From Pseudomonadota bacterium (GTDB lineage Bacteria; Pseudomonadota; Gammaproteobacteria; Burkholderiales; Burkholderiaceae_C): a stretch of DNA of 64,000 bases. Within the stretch, counting starts at the first letter, position 1. Every line of letters starts with the position of its first letter. Shown here in pieces: positions 8,080-16,367 of the stretch. A model generated the notes under the pieces. The model saw only the letters and a program-made list of their open reading frames with translations. It was not told where the DNA came from and searched no databases. Position numbers and translations under genes: made by a program. Where the stretch lies: contig JAFEDY010000030.1 of the NCBI GenBank assembly GCA_018241405.1, positions 53,791-117,790 on the forward strand. The letters run 5' to 3'.

Positions 8080-9204
8080 TCAAAATCCTTTCAGGCGGGC
8101 GTAGCGCTCGCGGTGGTACAGGCTGTCGCCCAGGGTCTGGCCGATGACGCGGGCGCGCTTCAGGAACAGGCCCAGGTCGAATTCGTCGGTCACGCCAATG
8201 CCGCCATGCAGCTGCACGGCCTCGTTGAGCAGGGTGGTGCACAGGTCGTTGGCGCGCGCCTTGGCCAGGCTGGCGAGCTGCGGCAGTTCGGGGCTGCGGG
8301 TGTCGATGGCAGCGAGCGCGGCGCGCACGCAGCTGTCGAGCATTTCGACCTCGCAATACAGCCGCGCCATGCGGTGCTGCAGCGCCTGGAACGACCCGAT
8401 GGCCACGTCGAACTGCACGCGCTCTTTCAGGTAGGCCACGGTGCGCTCCAGCACCTCGCGGGCCATGCCATAGGCCTCGGCGGCCAGGCAGCTGCGGGCG
8501 CAGTCCAGCGCGTGGTCGAGTGCCGCCGCTGCATCGGGTAGCGCCAGGCGCGCGTCCGCAGGCAGCTGCACGGCCTGCAGCGTGACGCGGGCGTGGTTGC
8601 GGCTGTCGGCCAGGTGCAGGGGCGTGACAGCGACGCCTGCGGCAGTACCATCGACGATGAACAGGGCGGGTGCAGATTCACCTGCCACCTGCGCGGCCAC
8701 GAGCAGCCAGCGCGCGTCCACGCCGTCGATCACAAAGGCCTTTTCGCCCTGCAACAGCCAGCCGTCCGCCTGGCGCTCGGCCGTGGTTTTCAAAGGCCTG
8801 GGCCAGTGGTGCTGCGACTCATCGAGGGCCAGCGCCAGGCGCTCATCGCCCGCGGCCAGCAGCGGCCACCAGCGCGCCTGCTGCGCGGCATCGGTCACCT
8901 GCAGCAGCAGCTCTGCCGCCAGCACACTGTGCGACAGCAGCGGCAGGGCGGCCAGGTGGCGGCCCATGAGCTCAAAGATGGCGCCCAGGCCGGCGTAGCC
9001 CACGGCCAGGCCGCCCGCGTTTTCCGGCAGGGCGGCGATGGGCCAGCCCAGCTCCACGGCCTGCTGCCACAGCGCGGGGTTGTAGCCCAGCGGCGCGGCG
9101 CCGTCGCGCAGGGCGCGCTGCTGCGCCACCGGGGATTGTTCGGCAATGAAGGCCAGCGCGCTTTCGCGCAGCATGGTCTGTTCTTCGTTCAGCAAAAAGC
9201 CCAT
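8080..9204 (-). CDS. Acyl-CoA dehydrogenase, beta-type subunit (pair A)
   Basis: A 374-residue acyl-CoA dehydrogenase. It keeps the FAD-contacting motif Q331-LHGGIGVTDE but lacks the C-terminal GTSxxQ motif found in homotetrameric enzymes. The helix that carries the catalytic glutamate in isovaleryl-type enzymes has no suitable Glu (LDHALDCARSC). The gene 19 bp upstream (9224-10417) has the opposite pattern. In actinobacterial cholesterol side-chain degradation such pairs form alpha2beta2 enzymes (ChsE1-E2, ChsE4-E5), and I infer the same here. The pair would introduce a double bond into the steroid-acyl-CoA side chain, passing electrons to ETF. Confidence 0.85.
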   Translation of the reverse strand: MGFLLNEEQTMLRESALAFIAEQSPVAQQRALRDGAAPLGYNPALWQQAVELGWPIAALPENAGGLAVGYAGLGAIFELMGRHLAALPLLSHSVLAAELLLQVTDAAQQARWWPLLAAGDERLALALDESQHHWPRPLKTTAERQADGWLLQGEKAFVIDGVDARWLLVAAQVAGESAPALFIVDGTAAGVAVTPLHLADSRNHARVTLQAVQLPADARLALPDAAAALDHALDCARSCLAAEAYGMAREVLERTVAYLKERVQFDVAIGSFQALQHRMARLYCEVEMLDSCVRAALAAIDTRSPELPQLASLAKARANDLCTTLLNEAVQLHGGIGVTDEFDLGLFLKRARVIGQTLGDSLYHRERYARLKGF

Positions 9205-9223
9205 GTTGTGTTCTCCGGCAGGC

Positions 9224-10417
9224 TCAGGCGGGCAGGCCCAGTACGCGCTTGGCGATGATGTTGAGCTGCACCTCGCTGGTGCCGCCGCCTATGGTGTAGG
9301 TCTTGGTCAGCAGCCACTGGCGGCAGATGTCGTGTTCCAGCTGGCTGAAGTCCTCGCCCTCCCAGGACAGGCCGCGCAGGCCCATGATCTGCACCAGCAA
9401 CTCGTACTTGGCCACCTCCTGCTCCGTCTGCACCAGCTTCATGATGGAGGCCGGGCCGCTCACGTCCTGGCGCGCCATGGCCTGGGCGGTGACGCGCTGG
9501 TGCGTGAGGGCAAAGGCGTGCGCGTCCATCAGCTGCGCGGCCAGGCGGTCGCGCCAGACGGCGGCCTGCGCCGGGCTGGCCTCGTCCAGGTAGGGACGGG
9601 CCACGGCCAGCGCGTCGTGCGAGGGCGCGCCGCCCTCGGCAAATTTGGACATGGCGGCACGCTCATGCTGCAAGAGCTTCTTGGCCACGGCCCAGCCCTC
9701 GCCCTCGGGGCCGACCAGCTGGCGCAGGGGCACGCGCACGTTGTCGAAGAACACCTCGCAAAAACTCGACTTGCCGCTGATGAGCTCGATGGGCTTGACG
9801 CTCACGCCTGGCGCGTGCATGTCGATCAGCACAAAGCTGATGCCCTGCTGTTTGCGCGCGCTGGCATCGGTGCGCACCAAGGCGTACATCCAGTCGGCCT
9901 GGTCGCCGTACGAGGTCCAGATCTTGGAGCCGTTGACGATGTAGGCCTCGCCTTCGCTGTCCTGCACGCGTTTGGCCGATGTCTTGAGGCTGGCCAGATC
10001 AGAGCCCGCGTTGGGCTCGGAAAAGCCCTGGCACCAGCGCTGCTGCCCACGCATCATGGGGATCAGGTGCTCGCGCTTTTGCTCCTCGGTGCCGACCTCG
10101 AGCAGCACCGGGCCCAGCATCCACACGCCCAGGTTGTACTGTGGCTGGCGGCAGGAGAGGCGCGTCATTTCTTCCTCGACGATGCGTGCCTGTTTGGGCG
10201 AGAGGCCGCCGCCGCCGTACTCCTTGGGCCAGCCGGGGGCGAACCAGCCGCGGTCGCGGCAGCGCTCGAACCACAGGCGCTGATCCTCGTTCTGAAAGCT
10301 CAGGCGCGAGCCGCCCCAGATGATTTCGTCGGCGGTGATGGGCCGGCGCATGCTGGCGGGGCAGTGGGCCTCCAGCCAGGCCGCGACTTCGGCGCGGAAG
10401 TTGTCGTTATCACTCAC
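9224..10417 (-). CDS. Acyl-CoA dehydrogenase, alpha-type subunit (pair A)
   Basis: A 397-residue acyl-CoA dehydrogenase. WCQGFSEPNAGSDLASL (128-144) and NGSKIWTSYG (162-171) are family hallmarks. E252 in LLQHERAAM is a good candidate for the catalytic base in the isovaleryl-CoA dehydrogenase position. The C-terminus has GGGTSEVQ (about 377-384) in the FAD/adenine contact region, but the QxxGGxG motif is degraded to QIMGLRGLSW. It complements the beta-type subunit at 8080, so each probably supplies half of a composite FAD site. The start is GTG 10417, overlapping the TGA of the upstream hydrolase by 4 bases; the longer frame to 11281 only runs antisense-like across that gene. Confidence 0.85.
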   Translation of the reverse strand: MSDNDNFRAEVAAWLEAHCPASMRRPITADEIIWGGSRLSFQNEDQRLWFERCRDRGWFAPGWPKEYGGGGLSPKQARIVEEEMTRLSCRQPQYNLGVWMLGPVLLEVGTEEQKREHLIPMMRGQQRWCQGFSEPNAGSDLASLKTSAKRVQDSEGEAYIVNGSKIWTSYGDQADWMYALVRTDASARKQQGISFVLIDMHAPGVSVKPIELISGKSSFCEVFFDNVRVPLRQLVGPEGEGWAVAKKLLQHERAAMSKFAEGGAPSHDALAVARPYLDEASPAQAAVWRDRLAAQLMDAHAFALTHQRVTAQAMARQDVSGPASIMKLVQTEQEVAKYELLVQIMGLRGLSWEGEDFSQLEHDICRQWLLTKTYTIGGGTSEVQLNIIAKRVLGLPA

Positions 10418-11541
10418 GGGTGTGTCTCCGAAATAGGGTGGGCCGCAGGCGTCGCCTGGAAGCGGTAGCGGCCATCGTCGTCCAGCCAGCGGCGTATGCG
10501 CCCCTGGTGGCGCAGCCACGAGAGGTGGGCGATCGCCTCGCCCATGGCCATCAGGTCGTCCATGGGGCCGCGGCGCTTGGGAAACTGCACCTGCATCAGC
10601 TCCCAGGCCGTGGCCGGGCCGCCGTCCTGCAGAGTGCGCTCCAGCAGCGCAAATTGCTGCTGGTGGTGGGCATGCAGCTCCTGCACGCGCGCATGCAGGC
10701 CGCGGAACACGCCCTGGTGCGAGGGCAGCACCAGCGTGTCCTGGGCCAGCGCATTCAAGCGGTTGAGCGAGGCCAGCCACAGCTGCAGCGGGTTGCCCTC
10801 GGGCTCGATGGGCGTGACCAGCACGTTGGAGGTGATGCGCGGCAGCAGTTGGTCGCCCGCCAGCAGGATGCGCTCGCTGGCGTTGTACAGGCACACATGC
10901 TCGGGCGAATGGCCTTCGCCCACCACCACCTGCCATTCGCGCTGGCCGATAGTCAACCTGTCGCCATCGCGCAGGCGCTGGTAGTTCTGCGGCACGGGCG
11001 GGGCGAAGGGGTCGCGGCGCAGGCCGCTGAACATGTGGTCGATCTGCGCATCGTCCATGCCCGCGCGCAGGTAAAAGCTTTGCTGCAGCGGCGGCAGCGG
11101 GTCGGGCGGCGGGGCGGTGAAGCCGCGCAGCATGAAGTACTCGCCGTAGCTCATCAGCAGCTCGGCACCAAAGCGCTCCATGATCCAGGCGGCCAGGCCG
11201 GCGTGGTCGTAGTGGCTGTGGGTGCAGATCAGGCGGTGTATCGGCAGGCCCTGCAGGTGCTGGGTGGCGATGCGCTCCCATACCTCGCGGCTGGCGGGCA
11301 GGTTCAGGCCCGTGTCCACCACCGTCCAGCCCTCGCCGTCACGCAGCAGATAGACGTTGATATGGTCCAGCGCCATGGGCATGGGCACGCGCGCCCACAG
11401 GATGCCGGGCGCGACCTCGACCACCGCGCCGTCGGGCGTGGGCGGCTCGAAGGGGTAGGCCAGGTCGGCGCTGGCGCGCAGGCGCTCGGGGCGTGCGCGC
11501 TCGCCGGGCTGCGCTGCTGCGGGAGCGATCGACTCAGCCAC
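10414..11541 (-). CDS. Metallo-beta-lactamase-fold hydrolase
   Basis: A 375-residue protein. T-H108-S-H110-Y-D112-H113 is the dinuclear zinc motif of the metallo-beta-lactamase superfamily, with further metal ligands likely in GEGHSPEHV and LPSHQG. A C-terminal helical part of about 100 residues resembles the LACTB2/thioesterase-like branch. It could hydrolyse a thioester, a lactone or an ester. It lies inside the operon between a CoA ligase (8-bp overlap) and an acyl-CoA dehydrogenase (4-bp overlap), so a CoA thioesterase that recycles dead-end steroid-CoA is one plausible role; this is inference. Confidence 0.75.
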   Translation of the reverse strand: MAESIAPAAAQPGERARPERLRASADLAYPFEPPTPDGAVVEVAPGILWARVPMPMALDHINVYLLRDGEGWTVVDTGLNLPASREVWERIATQHLQGLPIHRLICTHSHYDHAGLAAWIMERFGAELLMSYGEYFMLRGFTAPPPDPLPPLQQSFYLRAGMDDAQIDHMFSGLRRDPFAPPVPQNYQRLRDGDRLTIGQREWQVVVGEGHSPEHVCLYNASERILLAGDQLLPRITSNVLVTPIEPEGNPLQLWLASLNRLNALAQDTLVLPSHQGVFRGLHARVQELHAHHQQQFALLERTLQDGGPATAWELMQVQFPKRRGPMDDLMAMGEAIAHLSWLRHQGRIRRWLDDDGRYRFQATPAAHPISETHP

Positions 11542-13354
11542 GCAATGCCTTTGCCAAGGCCTCGGCGGTCAGGGGCACATAGGTCTGCGCCGCGTCGTCG
11601 CGCACGAACAGCGGGTCTTGCACCACGCTGGCGTCAAAGCCCTCGCGCTGCAGGTCCACCTTGCGCAGTTTGTAGTTGCCCGTCATGTCGGCGGCCGCGG
11701 GCAGGCGCACGAACAGCGGCGCGGCGTAGCGCGGCAGGCGCGCCATGGCCAGTTGCCAGAAGGCGGCAGGGTCAAAGCTGGCACCGGGCAGCAGCACCAC
11801 GGCAGCCATGCCGGCGCGGCCATCGTTGTCGGGCACCTTCACGCCGTAGATGGTCAGGGCGTCGAGGCCCGGGTAGTCGCCCAGCACGTCGGCGACCTCG
11901 GTGGTGGAGACGTTCTCGCTCTTCCAGCGGAAGGTGTCGCCGATGCGGTCCACGAACCAGCAGTAGCCATGCTCGTCGCAGCGCAGCAGGTCGCCCGAGG
12001 ACCACCAGGCGTCGCCCTTCTGAAAGACGTCGCGCAGGATTTTTTTCTCGGTCGCCTCGGGCGAGGTATAGCCCTCGAAGCGCCCGCCAATGGCCTCGGG
12101 GTGCTGCACGATCATGCCCATGGCCTCGCCAGGCTCGTTCACGTCGCACAGCTGGTAGAAGCCGTTTTCATCGCGCGGGTGGCTGTCGGTTTCGACGTCG
12201 TAGCGCACCAGGCGCAGGTTGGTCTTGTCCCAGAACGGGATGCGGCCGCAGGAGCCGGGCCAGTTGTCCAGGTTCAGCGTGTTGGTGTTGGATTCGGTCG
12301 CGCCCCAGCTCTCCACGATCTGGAACTGGTCGCCGAAGCGCTCCGTCCACTGCTGCCAGACCTCGGGGGCCATGCCGGTGCCCGAGAGCTTGCGCAGGCT
12401 GTGGTTGTTGTCGTCGGGCGTGGGCGGGGCGCTGAGCAGAAAGCGGCAGATCTCGCCCACATACTGCGCCACGCTGATCTGGTGCTGGCGCACGTCGTTC
12501 CAGAAGGCGCTGCGGCTGAACTTGCGCCGCACCACCACGCGCGCGCCGCCGGCCAGCGCCGTGGAGCCCGCCGACATCGATGCCGCGCCGTGGTAGAGCG
12601 GCAGAAAGCAGTAGAAGCAGTCCGCAGGCGTAACTTCCAGGCTGATGCGCATCACATCGCCGGCCATCAGCCAGCGGCCATGGCTGATGTGCGCGGCCTT
12701 CGGCAGGCCCGTGGTGCCAGAGGTGAAGATGTACAGCGCCGTGTCGCCGGCGGTGATGCCCTCGCGCCAGGCGGCGGGTGGGTTGTCGCTTGCGGCCTGG
12801 TCGGCCAGTTGCTCCAGATTGGCGCTGCACAGGGCGCGCTCTGCCTCGCTGGCGGGGTTGCCTGCGTCGGGCCAGAGCCAGTAGGCCAGGCCCGCAGGCA
12901 GATCCTGCGTGCTCTGGCTGAAGTTCTTCAGGCATTCCTCGCCCACCACCACGCGCGTGGCGCCCGTGACCTGCAGGGCATGCGCCAGCGGCTTGCCGTT
13001 CACATAGGTGTTGAGGAAGGCCACCTTGGCGCCGGCCTTGGTCAGGCCCCACCAGGCGAAGAAGAAGGCCACGCGGTTTTCCATGGCCAGGGCCACCACG
13101 TCGCCCTTTTGCACGCCCAGGGCGCGCGCGGCGTGCGCCACCTGGTTGATGCGGCGGTTGGCCTCGGCGTAGCTGTACTGTCGCTCGCCTTCGATCAGCA
13201 GCGGCCGGTCGGCATGCTGCTCGGCCTGCTCCTGCAGCCGGTCGCTGATGGTGTAGGGCAGCGAGGCGCGGTAGCGCGCGCTGGCCTGGTTGCGCAAGTC
13301 CAGCTTGGCCTGCGTGACCTCGCGGGGTACGGGGGTGGCTGCCTGGTGCTGCAT
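11534..13354 (-). CDS. Acyl-CoA synthetase, FATP/very-long-chain type
   Basis: A 606-residue AMP-forming ligase. YIFTSGTTGLPKAA is the P-loop, ESWGATESNTNT the adenylate motif, SGDLLRCDEHGY and FVDRIGDTFRWKSENVSTTE the hinge region. The FRWKxENVSTTEV wording is characteristic of the fatty-acid-transport-protein (FATP) branch, which includes bile-acid and very-long-chain CoA ligases in animals. It should activate a bulky steroid or long-chain acid. It overlaps the hydrolase gene by 8 bases and follows the acyl-CoA dehydrogenase gene by 35 bp. It is the second ligase of the operon. Confidence 0.85.
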   Translation of the reverse strand: MQHQAATPVPREVTQAKLDLRNQASARYRASLPYTISDRLQEQAEQHADRPLLIEGERQYSYAEANRRINQVAHAARALGVQKGDVVALAMENRVAFFFAWWGLTKAGAKVAFLNTYVNGKPLAHALQVTGATRVVVGEECLKNFSQSTQDLPAGLAYWLWPDAGNPASEAERALCSANLEQLADQAASDNPPAAWREGITAGDTALYIFTSGTTGLPKAAHISHGRWLMAGDVMRISLEVTPADCFYCFLPLYHGAASMSAGSTALAGGARVVVRRKFSRSAFWNDVRQHQISVAQYVGEICRFLLSAPPTPDDNNHSLRKLSGTGMAPEVWQQWTERFGDQFQIVESWGATESNTNTLNLDNWPGSCGRIPFWDKTNLRLVRYDVETDSHPRDENGFYQLCDVNEPGEAMGMIVQHPEAIGGRFEGYTSPEATEKKILRDVFQKGDAWWSSGDLLRCDEHGYCWFVDRIGDTFRWKSENVSTTEVADVLGDYPGLDALTIYGVKVPDNDGRAGMAAVVLLPGASFDPAAFWQLAMARLPRYAAPLFVRLPAAADMTGNYKLRKVDLQREGFDASVVQDPLFVRDDAAQTYVPLTAEALAKALRG

Positions 13355-13389
13355 GGTGTCCCTCGGTATCGATGGTGTGCGGCGCGCGT

Positions 13390-14571
13390 TCAGCGCACCG
13401 GGCGCGGCATGCCCAGGCCGAACTGGGCAATCAGCTCGCGCTGGATTTCATTGACGCCGCCACCAAAGGTGTTGATGGTGTTGGCGCGGATTTCGTACTC
13501 CAGCTCGCCCAGCAGATAGGCGGCGCTGCTGCCGGCGCGTACCAGGGCGCTGCCGCCGACGATGTCCATCAGGCGGCGCAAAATCTCGAGCACGCTTTCG
13601 GTGCCGTAGACCTTGGTGGTGGAGGCCAGCGCCACGTCCATGCCACCCGCCTCCAGGTCGGCGGCGATGCGGAAGTTGGTGATGCGCATGGCTTCCAGGC
13701 GCGTATAGCACTCGGCCAGGCTGCGGCGCACCCAGGGCTGGTCGATGGCGCGCAGGCCCTGCTCGTCGCGCGCCTTGGCCCAGGCCAGCACCTTGCTGAA
13801 GGGGCCGAACACCTTGTCCGACCAGGAGCCCAGGCCCAGGCGCTCGTGGTTGAGCTGCGAGGTGATGAGCTTCCAGCCGCCGTGCAGCGGGCCCACCAGC
13901 CGGTGGGCCGGCACCTGTACGTTGTCGTAATAGGTGGCGGCAGTGAAGTTGCCCACGGTCTCGATCAGCGTGTGCGAGAAGCCTGCCGCGCTGGTGTCGG
14001 CAATCATGATGGAGATGCCCTTGTGGCGCGGCAGATCTGGGCTGGTGCGCACGGCCAGCCAGACATGGTCGGCCGACTCGATGCTGGACGTCCACAGCTT
14101 GTTGCCGTTGACGACGAAATGCCCGGTTTCCAGGTCGCCCTCCAGGCGCGCCTGGGTCTTGAGCGTGGCCAGGTCCGAGCCCGCCTGGGGTTCGGAGTAG
14201 CCGATGGCGAACAGCGTCTCGCCCGCGGCGATGCCGGGCAGAAACTCGGCCTTTTGCTGCGCCGAGCCATGCTCCATGAGCGCCGGGCCCACGGTGCTGA
14301 TGGTCACGAAGGGCAGGGGGGCACCGGCGATGTTGGCCTCTTCAAAAAAGATCAGCTGCTCGGTGGCCGACAGGCCCTGGCCGCCGTATTCCTTGGGCCA
14401 GCCCACGGCCAGCCAGCCGTCGCGGCCCATCTGGCGCACGATCTGGCGGTACTCGTCACCGCCCTCGGCGCCGCGCATGCGCACGCGCAGCTCGGGCGTC
14501 ATCAGGGCGTTGAAATAGTCACGCACCCGTAGGCGCAGGCGGTGCTGTTCGGGGGTCAGGTCGACAAACAT
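13390..14571 (-). CDS. Acyl-CoA dehydrogenase, alpha-type subunit (pair B)
   Basis: A 393-residue acyl-CoA dehydrogenase with FAIGYSEPQAGSDLATL (121-137) and NGNKLWTSS (155-163). E243 in LNHERLGLG sits where isovaleryl-type enzymes carry their catalytic base. The C-terminus has FGGGVNEIQ (about 369-377), while the QxxGGxG motif is reduced to MDIVGGSALV. It complements the beta-type protein at 16327-17469, the only other unpaired subunit in the run. The ATG at 14571 starts a normal N-terminus (MFVDLTPEQHRLR); codons up to 14709 read through a palindromic repeat and are rejected. A 157-bp gap separates it from the aldolase gene, the widest gap in the operon. Confidence 0.85.
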   Translation of the reverse strand: MFVDLTPEQHRLRLRVRDYFNALMTPELRVRMRGAEGGDEYRQIVRQMGRDGWLAVGWPKEYGGQGLSATEQLIFFEEANIAGAPLPFVTISTVGPALMEHGSAQQKAEFLPGIAAGETLFAIGYSEPQAGSDLATLKTQARLEGDLETGHFVVNGNKLWTSSIESADHVWLAVRTSPDLPRHKGISIMIADTSAAGFSHTLIETVGNFTAATYYDNVQVPAHRLVGPLHGGWKLITSQLNHERLGLGSWSDKVFGPFSKVLAWAKARDEQGLRAIDQPWVRRSLAECYTRLEAMRITNFRIAADLEAGGMDVALASTTKVYGTESVLEILRRLMDIVGGSALVRAGSSAAYLLGELEYEIRANTINTFGGGVNEIQRELIAQFGLGMPRPVR

Positions 14572-14618
14572 GGGCTGTGGCCGCTTTCTTGTGCGATAGG
14601 GCAGGCAGATGTAGGTTG

Positions 14619-14675
14619 AGTTACTACATTTATGAGAGCTGCTTGCGCTTGATTGGTAAGGGTTTGATGCTTGTT
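14619..14675 (-). repeat. Palindromic repeat copy (GAGAGCTGCTTGCGCTTG type)
   Basis: The 157-bp gap between the aldolase and acyl-CoA dehydrogenase genes carries the core AGAGCTGCTTGCGCTTG and flanking AT-rich sequence, unlike the GC-rich surroundings. It resembles the copies at 39272, 43490, 49725 and 57306. It may fold in RNA and separate upstream from downstream messages of the operon. Confidence 0.45.
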
Positions 14676-14728
14676 TTGCTTGAAAACACAGCGCAGCAGG
14701 TGCTGGCACCGGCTGCGCTGGCCATGCT

Positions 14729-15907
14729 TCAAGCCGCGCCCAGAATCAACCCGCTGGTGGGCACGCCCGTGCCGGCCGTGACCAGCACGTTGCGGACATC
14801 TGCCACCTGGTTCACGGCCGTGCCGCGCACCTGGCGCACGCCTTCGGCCACGCCGTTGAAGCCGTGGATATAGGCCTCGCCCAACTGCCCGCCATGGGTG
14901 TTGATGGGCAGCTTGCCGCCACGCGCGTGGTGGCCGGCGCGCACGAACTCCTTGGCCTCGCCGCGCGGGCAGAAGCCGAATTCTTCGAGCTGCGCCAGCA
15001 CAAAGGGCGTGAAGTGGTCGTAGATCACGGCGGTCTGGAAGTCCTGCGGCGTCAGGCCCGACTGCGCGTACAGCGTCTTGGCGACCACGCCCATCTCCGG
15101 CAGGCCGGTGATGTCCTCGCGGAAGAACGAGGTCATGCTCTGCTGGCCCTCGGTAATGCCCTGCGAGGCGGCCTTGATGACCACGGGCTTGTTCTTCATG
15201 TCGCGCGCGCGCTCGCTGCTGGTGATGACCATGGCCACGGCGCCGTCGCTCTCCTGGCAGCAGTCGAGCAGGTGCAGGGGCTCGGCGATCCACTTGGAGG
15301 CCTGGTGCTCGGCCAGCGTGATGGGTTTTTGGTAGAAGAACGCGGCCGGGTTGGTGGCGGCGAAGTCGCGCACGGCCACGGCCACGCGGCCAAAGTCTTC
15401 GCTGGTGGCGCCATAGCGGTGCATGTAGCGGCGCGCGAACATGCCCACCCAGGCGGCCGGCGTGTGAAAGCCATGCGGCATGTACCAGCCGTAGTTGACG
15501 TTTTCAAAAATAGGCGTGTTGCCAAAGCCGTAGCTGCCCGTGCCAAAGCGGTACCAGCTGCGCTCGTTCATGGCGCGGTACACGACCACGGTCTTGGCCA
15601 CGCCGGTGGCCACGGCCATGGCCGCGTGCAGCACCGGTGCGCAGGCCGCGCCGCCGCCATGCGGGATCTGCGAGAAGAACTTGACGTTCTTCGCGCCCAG
15701 CAGCCGGGCGATCTCGTATTCGGGCACCTTGTCCACGCTGTAGGAGCTGAAGCCTTCGACCTCGCTCGGGTCAATGCCGGCGTCGGCCAGCGCGGCCAGC
15801 GTGGCCTCCATGGCCAGGCGCAGTTCGGTGCGGCCGGAATTCTTGGAAAACTCGGTGGCGCCCAGGCCGACGATGGCGGCGCGGCCGGAAATATTGGGTT
15901 CACTCAT
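14729..15907 (-). CDS. Thiolase-fold lipid-transfer protein / steroid side-chain aldolase (Ltp2-like)
   Basis: A 392-residue thiolase-superfamily protein of the SCP2/lipid-transfer type. It carries GGGAACAP (C89), VIYDHFT (Y296) and LPINTHGGQLGEAYIHG (Y346), but lacks the canonical C-terminal thiolase motif with the GGHP and CxxGG-type residues. In actinobacteria the related Ltp2 works with the DUF35 domain of ChsH2 as a retro-aldolase, and in Pseudomonas the Sal enzymes do this for bile acids. A MaoC gene and a MaoC-DUF35 fusion lie directly upstream, as expected for that complex. The predicted reaction is cleavage of a beta-hydroxyacyl-CoA to a steroid aldehyde or ketone plus a short acyl-CoA. 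Y296 and Y346 are my candidates for catalytic acid/base by analogy only. Confidence 0.8.
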   Translation of the reverse strand: MSEPNISGRAAIVGLGATEFSKNSGRTELRLAMEATLAALADAGIDPSEVEGFSSYSVDKVPEYEIARLLGAKNVKFFSQIPHGGGAACAPVLHAAMAVATGVAKTVVVYRAMNERSWYRFGTGSYGFGNTPIFENVNYGWYMPHGFHTPAAWVGMFARRYMHRYGATSEDFGRVAVAVRDFAATNPAAFFYQKPITLAEHQASKWIAEPLHLLDCCQESDGAVAMVITSSERARDMKNKPVVIKAASQGITEGQQSMTSFFREDITGLPEMGVVAKTLYAQSGLTPQDFQTAVIYDHFTPFVLAQLEEFGFCPRGEAKEFVRAGHHARGGKLPINTHGGQLGEAYIHGFNGVAEGVRQVRGTAVNQVADVRNVLVTAGTGVPTSGLILGAA

Positions 15908-15932
15908 TGCTTGTCTCTCCTGCGCTGGTCGG

Positions 15933-16367
15933 TCAGGCCAGGCCCACGCGCACCGTGCCGGTGACGTGGCTGCCGTATTGGTTCTTGCCCTTGAGCGTGA
16001 TTTCCACGCTGCGGTCGCTCTCGTGCTTGGCCGTCACGCTGCCGGAAAACGTCATCGTGTCGCCGGGGTAGTTGGGCGCGCCCAGCTTGATCTTCAGGTC
16101 GCGCAGCGGCGCGCCCGGGCCGCCGGCCCAGCCCTCGACGAAGCGCTGCACCAGGCCGTTGGTGGTCAGGATGTTCATGAACACATGGGGCGAGCCCAGG
16201 GCCTGGGCGGCGTCCTTGTCCATGTGGCCGGGAAAGTAGTCGCGTGTGGCGATGGCGCCGCCCGCGATCAGCTGCACCGTGATGGGTACGGCGAGTTGGG
16301 GCAGTTCGTCGCCCACCTGGACGGCATCAAAGCGGCGTTGCGTGGAGTTCATCTTCGGCGAGGTCAT
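15933..16367 (-). CDS. MaoC-like hot-dog enoyl-CoA hydratase subunit (ChsH1-like)
   Basis: A 144-residue single hot-dog domain. TRD43YFPGH48 carries the Asp/His pair used by MaoC-family hydratases. Its start lies 41 bases inside the 3' end of the acyl-CoA dehydrogenase gene; M6 (16352) would still overlap, so translation is probably coupled. Together with the first half of the 17482-18456 protein it should form the heteromeric hydratase that adds water to the side-chain double bond, as ChsH1-ChsH2 does in mycobacteria. It precedes the aldolase gene by 25 bp. Confidence 0.8.
   Translation of the reverse strand: MTSPKMNSTQRRFDAVQVGDELPQLAVPITVQLIAGGAIATRDYFPGHMDKDAAQALGSPHVFMNILTTNGLVQRFVEGWAGGPGAPLRDLKIKLGAPNYPGDTMTFSGSVTAKHESDRSVEITLKGKNQYGSHVTGTVRVGLA

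Noticed and set aside
16327..16367. Possible frameshift where the ACAD and MaoC genes overlap by 41 bases
   Set aside because: Both proteins have complete, plausible ends; overlap with coupled translation explains it.
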